Shown here one piece after another: positions 1-9,890 of a stretch of DNA of 64,000 nucleotides. The DNA is from Fusarium oxysporum f. sp. lycopersici 4287. Lineage: Eukaryota; Ascomycota; Sordariomycetes; Hypocreales; Nectriaceae. The number at the start of each line of letters is the position of its first letter. Position 1 is the stretch's first letter. The translations under genes were made by a program, and so were the position numbers. The stretch lies in NCBI RefSeq assembly GCF_000149955.1, contig NC_030987.1, positions 3,317,138 to 3,381,137 on the forward strand, given 5' to 3'. Under the pieces are notes generated by a model that was not told the DNA's origin, made no database searches, and saw nothing but the letters and a program-made list of their open reading frames with translations.

Positions 1-862
1 GAAACCCAAATTCTCCTTCAGCCCAGAAGCTCCTCAAGAAATCATCCAACATCAAGCTTGTACAAGGAGACTTATCTGACGCCACCACAATCTTCAAAAA
101 TGCCAGTGAAGTTACAAAACAACCTATCTGGGGAGTTTTCAGTGTTCAAGTAAGTACGCCCCCTTATTGATGGGCAGAATTGAGATGCTAACATGATCTT
201 GTCACTAGTCCCCTATGGGTCAAGGAGATGGCGCTGAAGTAGCCCAAGGAAAGGGTCTTGTCGATGCTGCATTGGATGCTGGGGTCAAGTTCTTTGTCTA
301 CACTTCAGTTGACCGACACGGCGAAGACTCTCTGCACAACCCAACTCAAGTTCCTCACTTTATTACAAAGCACGAGATTGAGAAGCACTTGATTTCCCGT
401 ACCACTGGTACTGATATGCAATGGTTCATCATTCGACCTGTGGCCTTCATGGAGAACTTGACGGACAATTTCCTAGGAAGGTCCTTCGTCACAGCATGGA
501 AGCTGGTTGTCAAGAATAAACCTCTTCAACTCGTCACAGTGACCGATGTGGGCGTCGCTGGCGCACAAGCTTTCCTTAAGCCGGAGAAATACGCGGGTCG
601 CGCCGTGTCACTTGCAGGTGACGAACTGACGCTCGAGGAATTTGAAAGAATCTTCAAGGAGAAGACGGGCCGCGATCTTCCATACACCTATAGTCTTGTT
701 GTTTACCCAATAATGGCGATGGTCAAGGAGTTGGGTTATATGTTCAAGTGGTTCAAGGACCAGGGTTTCGGTGCGAATTTGAAGGCGTTAAGAAAGGAGT
801 ACCCCGAGTTGATGACATTCGGAACTTGGCTTGAGACAGAAAGCGACTTTGCTCGCAAATAG
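1..862 (+). CDS. NmrA-like NAD(P)-binding oxidoreductase, 5' truncated
   Basis: C-terminal part of an NmrA/HSCARG-type short-chain dehydrogenase-like protein; this family has a Rossmann fold and acts as an NADP-sensing regulator or an isoflavone-reductase-like enzyme. The gene enters from the left edge already in frame. Exon 1 (to 149) reads ...KLVQGDLSD...WGVFSVQ, where the GDL segment is typical of the strand after the cofactor loop. An intron spans 150-208 (GTAAGT...CTAG). Exon 2 (209-862) continues with SPMGQGDGAEVAQGKGLVDA, FFVYTSVDRHG, TKHEIEKHL and FIIRPVAFMENL, the usual NmrA motif series. The dinucleotide-binding glycine motif lies outside the window, so cofactor preference cannot be judged. 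The gene converges on the Zn2Cys6 regulator at 1094, with 231 bp between the stop codons. Family call is firm; the substrate or regulatory partner is unknown. Confidence 0.88.
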
Positions 863-1093
863 TTGAGATGGTTGTTAGGGGTGGTCTGTCTGAGTCTCGT
901 TTCATTGCATATTATGAGGCTGAAGATACAGTCGTAATTGTCATTAGGGTTGTAATAATAGTGGTGTTCATCTTCGAGGTCTTATCCGATGATCTTGAGA
1001 ATGTGATATCCAGGATATCTGTTTACCAGCACCCTCAAGAGCATGAACTCTGTTGACAGGAATATAGACGCTGCGTAGCGAGTAATGGAATAT

Positions 1094-3021
1094 CTAGTGG
1101 CGTCTCTTGTAAGTTGACCTAGGATGTATTGTAAGTGTCGGTATAGCCAGAAAAGAGCCTTGGTATCCAACCTTGTTCATGGAACGAGATGTGATACCGC
1201 ATTGCTTCATTTCCTTGACAATTTCATTCGCCAAGGCATTAGCAACGAGATTTGTATTACCAAAAGCAACCAAGATCTTGAGTATGAAGTCTAGATTCTG
1301 CCCATGTTCTCCATCAGGGTCTGTCGGAGATGTGCTTGCCATAAATACTAGAGCAGCCATATATGCAGCAAAACAAATAAGGGGGTTAGTAAAAGTCGCA
1401 CCAAGATCGGGTATCATTCTAAAAATGGTGAGTATCTCTTCCGCTGCTGGAAGCAACCGATCTTGAGATAGTCGGATCAGGTAACTCGGTAGCCCCTGTA
1501 AATTCGACTTCATCCTCCACAAAGCTGCTCGATGAAGGCAGATAGTGGCCGTTTGTAACATGACGTTGACAAAAATGGCGTTGTGAGTCCTGTAGTTGGC
1601 AGGAAGACACAGATTCTTTGGCAGCATCAATAACATGAACTTGAGATCATTGTCAATGCTTTTATGTCTCTGCCAGTACAGGTCTCCTTTGAAGTCCTGA
1701 GACTCTTGATCCTGGCTGTTATTCGTTCCAGTATGTTCTATAGTGCGGTGGAAGATGTGCGCTGCAAGCACTGCTCCCGCAAATGTAGAGTGTGGTTCAG
1801 ACTCGAGTAATTGGTCTCCTAGGAAGCGCGTGTGCTCTTCCTGACCGTTCGTATAAGCTTCCTCTGAGGCTGGAAGTCGAGTTCTGATCTTAAAAATCAT
1901 TCAACGGTATGTTCGAAAGGTTTTGATGGGAAACTTACATTCTGGTCATGTATAAGCGCCGGCCATCCAGTCGTGGCACAAGTAAACCGATCATAGCAGA
2001 ATATGGTCCACCATGTGCGACGTCGTTCTTCAACTTCTATCCAGTCAACATGTTGGCCCCTATCCGGTCTGGTTATGTCAACTTGATGCAGGTTTAGCAT
2101 CTGTGCAGCTCTAATGGCAGAACAAAGTGTTATAGAAGCCTTTGAAAACATAGAGTGCTCGGCTTCGAAGCACGATATTAGAGCCCGAGCTTGTACATGT
2201 CCTAGAGATATTGAGCTTTCACTGAGGTCCTGTGTTCTTTGCTCAGCAAGTGTCTTGAATGGATACAGCCGTCACATACACCTAAATCGTCACTTCGAAG
2301 ATATTTTATGGCACGCTTGTAGAATATCATGCCCAGGTGGCGGTAGGCGTCGGATGTCTCAGCGGCAGAGGCCATGACGATGTATTGAAGACACATTGGA
2401 GGCTTCATATGGTCCGGCAGGAAGAGGGGTGCCATGAATCTCTGGCGATGTAGCAGGGGTGTTACCTGATGGATTCTGGCGAAGTATATGTTCATTCTGG
2501 TCCAGTTGTTACTAAAGCCGAACGACGGGTTGTAGTGTATGCGAGGGCGTGATACAGTGTTTCGATGAGTTCCCGAGGAGGTGTCTCCTCATATAGGCCC
2601 AACCTAACGAGGGTATCTTCATCTTGACTAGTCGGCGTGTTGCCAACAGTCGCAATAGAGTTGCACCTGTATTGGCTGCCATCGGTGAAGGATGCCCTTG
2701 TCTCTTGCGAACTCTGTAGCAATCTCTCCAGGCATCCTATCGTAACTGAGTTAGCTATTATTCTGCTAGTGAGCAGTGACACCACATACCTAGTCTAGCC
2801 TCCAATTCTTTTGCCTGGCCACGGCTTTTGCTTTGGTACGGTTGCCTTGATAAGGAATAAACGCAATCATAGCTTTGCTTGCTGCATCGGCTGCAGGAGG
2901 GTCTTGTACGGTCACACTTCAGTTTGCTTTTCCGACAAAGGAGACAGCTAAAAGGGGCAAGAGGTGCCACATTTGCTTCTGCTTCATTCACTTCATTGGA
3001 GTTATTGACTCTCGCGTCCAT
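1094..3021 (-). CDS. Zn(II)2Cys6 transcription factor with fungal-specific TF domain
   Basis: Fungal binuclear zinc-cluster activator or repressor, expected in the nucleus. Five exons keep frame: 2790-3021, 2556-2736, 2280-2511, 1939-2229 and 1094-1888, giving 576 aa. Near the N terminus the six cysteines follow C-x2-C-x6-C-x6-C-x2-C-x6-C (CLLCRKSKLKC through YDC). The middle region is the fungal_trans domain, recognised by IHQVTPLLHRQRF, CLQYIVMASAA, HVQARALISCFEAEHSMF and RRTWWTIFCYDRF. Introns 1, 3 and 4 have strong GTATGT or GTAAGT donors. Intron 2 (2512-2555) is only 44 bp with a weaker GTATCA donor, chosen because it alone restores the frame; a one-base frameshift is the alternative. 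Start is the ATG at 3021. Targets are unknown; the convergent NmrA gene is a possible functional neighbour, but this is inference. Confidence 0.85.
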
Positions 3022-3515
3022 TTTTTGGGTGTTGTTTGTGAATCGAAGGAGTATAGGACCGATGTTGAAAGAGGGAGATTTGGTAGTGAGATAAAATAGT
3101 GGAGAAGGGGGAACAGTACTCCTAATATCAAGCTCATGCTAACTTCCCAGCTGCACTAAAAGACCAAGGATGGAACAAAAAGCAAACCTTCTTCGACTTA
3201 GAATCAGATTTTATTGCATAGTACTCGTATTTTGTTCCAAGTAATTGGCTAAATATAAGTGTTATCGTCTGTTGGCGAGATCGTCATCGATTATTATCCC
3301 CCGCCATGGAAGACATAATCATTATCACAAGTAACATTAATGATTTAGAGATGATTTTAGTGAGTCCTAAGCAAACACCAAGTTTGATTCTATAGCTAGA
3401 AGTCTGTCCGAACCACCTGATCTCGCTGTGTTTTCTATGCCTCTGTCTCTGTCTACACCCTGTGTGATGATTTCCCAAGCTCCAAGTCGGGTCAAAATCA
3501 AGAGCGAGCGCTTAG
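3022..3515. other. Intergenic: promoter of the Zn2Cys6 gene and 3' region of the next gene
   Basis: Short reading frames here overlap in several frames and have no recognisable protein features. I see no gene or repeat. Confidence 0.5.
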
Positions 3516-4047
3516 CTAGTTCTCCTTCACAATGAGGGAGACCTCGCACTTGCCAGGCTCAAGAACGTGTGGAGAGTCGTTGTACTCGCGGGCCGGGATT
3601 CGGAGAACGACCTCAACCTGATCCTCGGCAGCAAGAACCTTGAAGGTCTGGATGCGGCAGGTGAATCGAGGGTGGTAGAGGCGGTCGTAGCCATCCTCGG
3701 TGGTGCGGCAGTGCTTGTCCTATATCTTATCAGCATGGACAGCAGTAAAGAGAAGAGAGTGACTTACAAAGGCGTAGCAGAGCTCCTCGCGGCAAGAGTT
3801 GAGTCGGGCAGCACGCCCATCAGTGAGACCGAGAGCATTCTTCGCGGCGACGATGTCCTTAACAACCGCCATCATGACGTCCTTGAGGTTAGAGGTCTCG
3901 TTGATGTAGTCCTTTAACTCGAGTCAGTTCTGCTGCGTACAAGGTTGTTTGTGTGGTTAGGAATACCTTCAGGGTCTGGGCGCCAGGGTGCTTCTCCTGC
4001 TTGAGGCGCTCGAGGAGCTGAATGATTGTGTCTCGGTTTGCAGACAT
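3516..4047 (-). CDS. Small conserved-looking hypothetical protein (142 aa)
   Basis: Three exons keep frame: 3967-4047, 3768-3911 and 3516-3719, separated by introns of 55 and 48 bp with GTATTC...AAAG and GTAAGT...ATAG ends. The protein starts MSANRDTIIQLLERLKQEKH at the first ATG (4047). It continues with a helical segment (DVMMAVVKDIVAAKNALGL), a Cys-containing stretch (LNSCREELCYAF) and a beta-rich C-terminal half (FTCRIQTFKVLAAEDQVEVV, PAREYN, CEVSLIVKEN). There is no signal peptide or membrane segment, so it is probably soluble. I do not recognise the family. Preserved splicing and frame argue that it is a real gene. Its function cannot be assigned from the sequence. Confidence 0.7.
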
Positions 4048-4387
4048 CTTGAAGTTTGATCGGATCGACAAACTGTTGCTGAAATGGATGTGTCGGTGTC
4101 GATGTCGATATCGATGGTGATGTTGACTGGGTCAAAATTTAGAGAATGCCACCGAGCCTGGCGTTTTATACCAGTAATTTCCAGGCCCAACTCCAGCAAT
4201 TCAAACAGCCAAAAACCATGATTCAATTATCGATCCCAATGTCAATACCAACGAGTGGGGGCTTTTCGTTTGAGTCCTCCTTTCACCACTGACAGCAATG
4301 TCAAATCGTTGGAAAGAAGAATAAGAAGAATTGTGTAAGTAAGTTTGTACAGAAAAGAATGTGATAATCATCAACGACAATAACGCC
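4048..4387. other. Intergenic: upstream of the 142-aa gene and 3' region of the CFEM gene
   Basis: The stretch at 4090-4135 is rich in GATGTCGAT-type tandem codons, a low-complexity leader. No gene is supported. Confidence 0.45.
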
Positions 4388-5378
4388 TCAAGGAGCAGCT
4401 GGCGTGGCCGTTTTATTGTCCGTTATCTCACCCAAACCCCTTGACTCCTGACGACCTGGACTCTCAGGAGAAATAGGCCACGATTGACTCCGTGTCGAGA
4501 ACGACGAGTCCCTATCGTTATCAGATGGACTCACGGGTCCGACGTGTGTCACGCTGCTTGACTTTGTCGTCTCTGCTGCACCAAGCTCTGGCGTTCTCAT
4601 ACATCCACGAAGTTCCTCCGCATGAGGTCGGTCGCCCTCCATCTCGTACAAGCCCTTGCTAGCATAGTATCCTTCTTGAGAAGCGTTGGCATTCTCTATC
4701 TCGACAATTCTCAGCTGCTCCTCGACTGAGCGTCTTCGTTTCCTCTCGCGCAGCCAGAGGAAGACGGCAATACCGATAAGGATAACACCAATTGCAACAC
4801 CAACGCCCACTCCGGCTTTTCCTCCTGGTGATAGACCGCTGTGAGTAGGTGTCACTGCGTCTGCTTCGTCAGATGCTTGTGCTTGCTCGGAATCGCCAGT
4901 CTCAGTTGGTGCAAGGCTCGTCCAGGTAGATTCTTCCGCGGCGGCTGTCTCTTCAGATGACGCAGTAGTGGCGACTGTTGTCGAGACCTTGAGTGTTGTC
5001 GACGCTGCTGAAGCTGTAGATGATACAGCAGTTGATAATGATTTTGGTTCGGTAGCAGTTCCGTAAGGTTCCCAGTATTGTTCGCAGATCTTCCAGTAAC
5101 TATTCTCATATTCTAACCTATGTTAGTGATGGATTCGCATGCCGAGCCGACAACTACATACCGAACTCGTCATCTTCAGTACACTTCTTTTTCGTCTTCC
5201 TTTCCTTATTTGAGAGACATTGCTCCAATGTATCAACGATGGTCTGATGATTCGGCTTATAGCACCAGCAGTCGTAGTCGTCCTTGGCACAGCCAGTAGT
5301 AGCAACACTGATGTCGAAGCATCCGCTAATGCATTCCGGAATAGCCTCGTAGAGAGACTTTGCGTTCTTGTTGGCCAT
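4388..5378 (-). CDS. CFEM-domain single-pass membrane protein
   Basis: Two exons, 5162-5378 and 4388-5112; the intron has a GTATGT donor and a GGTTAG acceptor. The N-terminal 90 residues carry eight cysteines in CFEM-like spacing (PEC, SGC, TTGC, YDC-WC, EQC, KKC, KIC), a fungal extracellular domain used in host interaction, haem or iron handling and wall proteins. A Ser/Thr/Ala-rich stalk follows, then a Gly-rich membrane span (AGVGVGVAIGVILIGIAVFL), an RERKRRR stop-transfer and a Ser-rich cytosolic tail of about 130 aa. The layout suggests a surface sensor or anchor. Oddly, the first in-frame ATG (MANKNAKSLYEAIPEC) gives no signal peptide; a hydrophobic signal-like stretch lies just upstream in another frame (see findings), so the true 5' end may differ. 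Confidence 0.78.
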
Positions 5379-6363
5379 TGTAGGAAGGGCTTACGACAAT
5401 CGATTGATATATAACTTCAAGTGGATGTAATTCAAGTGGATAGATCTGCGCCTGCGCAAACTCGAATGCAAAGACGAAGACTGACAGAGACAGAGACAGA
5501 TGCAAAGGCACGAAGGAGCAAGCTAGCAAAGCTCAGATACGAGAGTTCCAGGAAAGAGAATCCCTAAATAAGGATTCAAAGTTGATTTAAGGCGATCAAG
5601 ACTCCATCTGGACACGAAGGATCCCCTGTATCTCTATCTCACTCCATATAAGCCATTGGTTCATCCCGGGTGCTGTTCAATGCGCTGTATCGTCCTCAAA
5701 CAGCTAATGCTGGGAGTAAACCTCTTAAAGCTAGGGCCATGGCTAGGCTGATAGGACCGTGTACGCTTCAAACATCTCTCCCGTCAGCGCTACAGATGAG
5801 AATGGATCGGAGGATCTGTTTCCTGGTAAAAAAGCGAGCCCGTAATTTCAGGATCAGACTTGATTCTTAAGGCGAGCCAGGGGCATTTAGCCTTAAAAAC
5901 TGGGGACCTACGGCATTTGGTTAAACCGTTAAAGTGGCGGAAGGGAATTTTAGACGCGAGAATTTGTAAGAACGCGAAAAGTATGTGTTAGTCAGTTTGA
6001 GTTAACGTTGTGAATAGTGATATATAATAATAAGCCACATGGTTACATGTGTTAGTCAACAAGAGGCCTCGACTCGTGAGACTCGGCCTCGGAACACAAA
6101 TTACGAGATAAGCGACCATGCCAAGTAAATTCTGCCACTCACAAATCTAGAACGGCCCTATCGTCAGTGAAACCGGCTGTGATTGGTCAGGAAAGGTCAT
6201 TTCCCCCACCAGTTGGGCTCTACACATCGCCTTATCGGACCTTGACGGGCGGAATAAAATCAACCATTTCCTTCTAGAAAATAATGATGAGGACAGAATC
6301 TCACCTCTTGCCATCGACATCATCAACTTTTACATCAAAATAAGTACGATAGAGCCCAGAGAA
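5379..6363. other. Intergenic: divergent promoters of the CFEM gene and the acidic-protein gene
   Basis: About 1 kb. The part near 5400-5530 encodes, on the minus strand, a signal-peptide-like hydrophobic run without an ATG. A short inverted repeat (TTAAGGC...GCCTTAA) lies near 5869-5898. No other gene is supported. Confidence 0.45.
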
Positions 6364-7548
6364 ATGTCGTGGTACCCGAAAAACGTGTATCCGGAAGGCT
6401 CGGGAATTGACTCAAAGACAATCGAGAATATCGTCGTCCAGGACATTATCAAGAACGATTTGACCCGAAGCGAGCAGCTTGATCTCGCAACAGCTCTAAC
6501 AGTTATGCTTGTGGCGGAGGCAGCTGAGGAAACCACAACAAGTGTATGTATCGACTTTTCCTCTCATTTACCAGGGTGAGACTGACGTTCATAGTATGAA
6601 TATGATGAAGAGGGTGAAGAGAATGAGAGAATAGATGAAGAGGAAGAAGAAGACGACGAAGAGGGGGAGGAGGAAGAGGAAGATGAGGAGTATGGAGATG
6701 TTTATGATTCAACGGAGGACGGCTTATATGATGCATTTGACGACGTGAGCTCATATGGTTCTCTGCGCTTTCTTGTCCTCGACATGCCAGTTGAGAATGC
6801 GGAACCAGAGCCCATCACCAGGAAGCGAGCTTTGTCACACGAAGAAACGCCATGCCCTCCCTCAAGAAACCCGGCCAAACGACAGAAGATAGATACATCC
6901 GGAGTATCAGAACCCCCCAAACCACAAACTTCAGAAACGAAGGATCCGGTGGCGTCTCCTTCAGCCCGACCTGAGTGGCAACAATACGGCGGAAAGGAAA
7001 TACCCAAATCACTCATCCCTAGAATCGTCCGGTCAGCTCTCCTAGGCACTCCTCTGCACGCACTTCATCCCGAGGCACAATCGTTTCTCATGGCAATCAA
7101 TTTCGACCTCCCCGGCTCCAAGGAACTGGCATGCGCCGTCATCGACATGGGCCTCAGATTCTCCAAGACAGCCACGAGGAGTGAGTACAGCATTGTATTC
7201 AAGGAACTGGTCGAAAGCCAAGGCCGGATCATGGTGTACAACAGTGCTCATAACAACTTCGAGCAGCAGCATATGCTTTTCTGGAACAAGGTTAAGAAAC
7301 ATACCGGCAAGCCTGTTCCTCCTGAGCGATTAGTGGAGCATCAGGCGAGAAAAAGAAGACAAATAGCTGAAATGTACGCCAGAAATAGGGCCAGACATGC
7401 AGAGGAAAACGCGAAGAAATTAGCTCTTCAAAAGAAGTTGAAAGAGCAATTTGCTAAGAAGATGAGCGAAGGGGAGGCCAAGAAGCTACCTCTGGATGAG
7501 AGAGTTAAGAAGTGGCTGAAAGAGATTGACCCGGTTCAGAAGAAATAG
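6364..7548 (+). CDS. Acidic/basic two-part hypothetical protein (377 aa)
   Basis: Exons 6364-6543 and 6595-7548; the 51-bp intron runs GTATGT...CATAG. The protein opens MSWYPKNVYPEGSGIDSKTI, a folded-looking segment (ENIVVQDIIKNDLTRSEQLDLATALTVMLVAEAA split over residues 20-55). It passes through an almost pure Glu/Asp tract (about residues 62-90), then a Pro/Ser-rich linker with a likely nuclear localisation signal (NPAKRQKID). The C-terminal half has a structured region (FLMAINFDLPGSKELACAVI) and ends in a long basic helix rich in Arg, Lys and Ala. Acidic tract plus NLS plus basic coiled coil suggests a nuclear nucleic-acid or chromatin-associated protein, but I do not recognise the family. 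Confidence 0.75.
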
Positions 7549-8445
7549 CACGATATGGCATGGCATGATATGGATAGCAAGAGATGGGAACTTCAGCCTT
7601 CAGTGGAATGGGTTGCATCATGGCATTTATGAATACAAGATCGAGATACCCCCTTTACATAATAGGAAACGGCATAGTTGTATGTATTATGGATTAACTT
7701 AGCATAAGCCACATGATATTCTTTAAGCCTTGACGCCACGCAGATGCAGCTTAAACGGTCCGTCAAGCTGCATGACAGCACGCTATAGTCGTGAGTCTGA
7801 TGACAGAGACATGACTAGATGGTACTATAATCGCCCGAAGTCTTGAATATCTGCCCACTATAAGAGCGGTCAACTACAAAGGATTCATACCTTCTTGTAG
7901 TTCTACAAAACTACGGCATGTAGCATTAGCCCTAGTTCGTGTTCGTATCAAGCGAGCCTCGCTTGATTAACATTAATGGAACTTTGGAACTCAAATGCTT
8001 CCTCAGGGCATCCAGCCGGCCGATTTGTCGACCCACCTGCAAATTGAGACATTGAAACTTATCGATTCGCTGTCGATCACTGGGCAAAAAAATAACATTC
8101 TCTGAAACACCACATGTGCAGTTGGTGTGTGGAGTCGAAACAGGCTGAGTCGTGTGTGCATGCAGCGTCGTCCCGAGACAGAAATAGCTGCGGAGAGTCC
8201 CATTTTACTGGCTGTGAGAGACTCAAGGCCAGACATTAGTGCAGTGGGAGAGATGGGTGCTGTGGTCCGGAGGGTTCGGGAGACATTGACATGGTTGATG
8301 AATAGTGCTGATCACATCTTTTGACGATATAAACTCCAACGGACACGGATCTTACATAGCACGATAGTCCATAGGATGAGATAGATTTCAGTGAGTGTCA
8401 TAGTTTGAGCATCGAAAGCTGAAAGAACCCCAGACCTTGGGTCCA

Positions 8446-8644
8446 GATTCTACCGAACGACCACCCAAGGGGAGGCAAGAAAACTTAGGACCTCTATTCC
8501 AAGTGACAAAAAGAATTGAGTAAATCGGGTATAGATTTTAGGGGAGCTTAGGTTAGGTATTTTTGACACTTTGGTTCAACGTCAGAGGTCTTCTTGCTCC
8601 CTGGGGCCACCCCACGTTGGCGGATGCGCTTGAGTAGAGTCCGC
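8446..8644. mobile_element. Putative MITE-like element, copy A
   Basis: The core, about 8467-8606, has imperfect inverted ends: left AAGGGGAGGCAAGAAAAC, right (reverse complement) CCCCAGGGAGCAAGAAGAC, 13 of 19 matching. CCACCC occurs at both flanks (8461-8466 and 8607-8612) as a possible target duplication. The left end shares AGGGGAGGCAAGAAA exactly with copy B at about 54978. Weaker similarity to copy B continues to about 8644 (ACGTT...AGTCCGC), so the boundaries are uncertain and the duplication may be fortuitous. No coding capacity, so non-autonomous if mobile. Confidence 0.4.
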
Positions 8645-9181
8645 CTTGGCCTAACAGTTTTGAAGCCACCATCAGCTCAGTAAGAACATTCGTTATTCAG
8701 CGGTCAAGCTCAGTACAGCTGACAGTATTGTTCTACAGAGCGTGCGGGTGAGTAGAAGCGGTCAACTTGATCAATCTAAGAGGAAGAATTTTCAACTTTT
8801 AGACTCCGTCTCCAACGGAATGGGTTTTGGCCAGGAGATGCGCAATGCTTCATCGTCATCTAGCCCCTCGACGTACGTATGTAAGTGGCTTTTTTGGGGG
8901 CGGAGGGCCATCAAGTACCTGTACATCGAAATCCCCAAATGCTGCGCCAAGGGCTTACCGAGATGGGCAGGTCAAGCATCGATCGATACAAGGACCCCTA
9001 TCGAATATCTACAAGTCATCAGCAGCCACTGAAGCAGCCCAGATTCACAGGTCTCATGGGTTTCAGGCTCATCATGGATGAGGTGCTGACGTCGATTTGT
9101 TTAGCGCCCGTTGGTCCAAGAGCCCGTTGAGCGGGTGATGACCCATGACATTTCGGTCATAAACTTGGAATGCCCCGGTAG

Positions 9182-9202
9182 TAATTAGTTAATTAATTAA
9201 TC
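9182..9202. repeat. Short TTAA-type simple repeat
   Basis: TTAATTAATTAATTAAT-type run in the middle of the intergenic region. No function is suggested. Confidence 0.7.
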
Positions 9203-9890
9203 GTGACCAAGGAAAGTATAATTGATCTCTCATTTATTTCGGCCTCGGGGTATTGACTGTCACTGACATGCCGAACCACGAGGTACATAGATGTCTTCTT
9301 TTTGTTGATGTCTACAACGCTAAGATCTCCGCCCAATGGGCCGGTAACAGCAGATGGAGGAGCTTGTTCTGTAGCTTGTTTAGGTTTGAGTGAAGTGGTT
9401 GGCTGGGGACCACTGGAAGTTGGCAGGTTGCAGCGGGGACAGCGCCTAAATGGGTATCGCATGTACCGATACTTGTTCTTTTGGGTGTCTCAGGAGCCCA
9501 CCCACATTCATCTAGGCTCTTTCATCACAAGCTGGCTGGGCCTGGTGTGTACGACGCCGTTTCCAAGGTTTCTTCTTTACTTTCGTACAGTATCTTCAGA
9601 GCCCTGCACTAGACAGACTATTTGATTTCTCAACCTTTCTTCTTGTATATTCTCTTCCTAGAATTACCTTATCTCACTTTCCCCGCAGCTCTTACTTTCA
9701 ATTGTTCGTCATTCTTATGAGCTTATATCGCTATAGTCTGCTTCAACCCCCTATAAACCAGAGTCCTTCGTCGCTGCCGCAACCGATACCGTCACCATCG
9801 CACATGTGGTCCTAAATAGAGTCTAGATTTCCGCTTCGACTCTCCTCCTCCCTCTCCGTCTCCGTTTTGAACATCGACTATCGAACCGCA

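Larger units (their letters stand above)
7549..9890. other. Long intergenic region with a short inverted-repeat element
   Basis: About 2.3 kb. Reading frames are short and mutually overlapping. It holds one copy of a putative MITE-like element (about 8446-8644), a TTAA-repeat stretch near 9182-9202, and, in the last few hundred bases, a pyrimidine-rich leader typical of the 5' region of the NIPA gene. No protein gene is supported. Confidence 0.5.

Noticed and set aside
3567..3917. Open frame of 116 codons on the plus strand
   Set aside because: Antisense shadow of the spliced 142-aa gene; the minus-strand frame has proper introns and a more protein-like composition.
9867..9890. Upstream extension of the NIPA frame
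   Set aside because: Depends on a TTG codon; the ATG at 9891 gives a normal N terminus.
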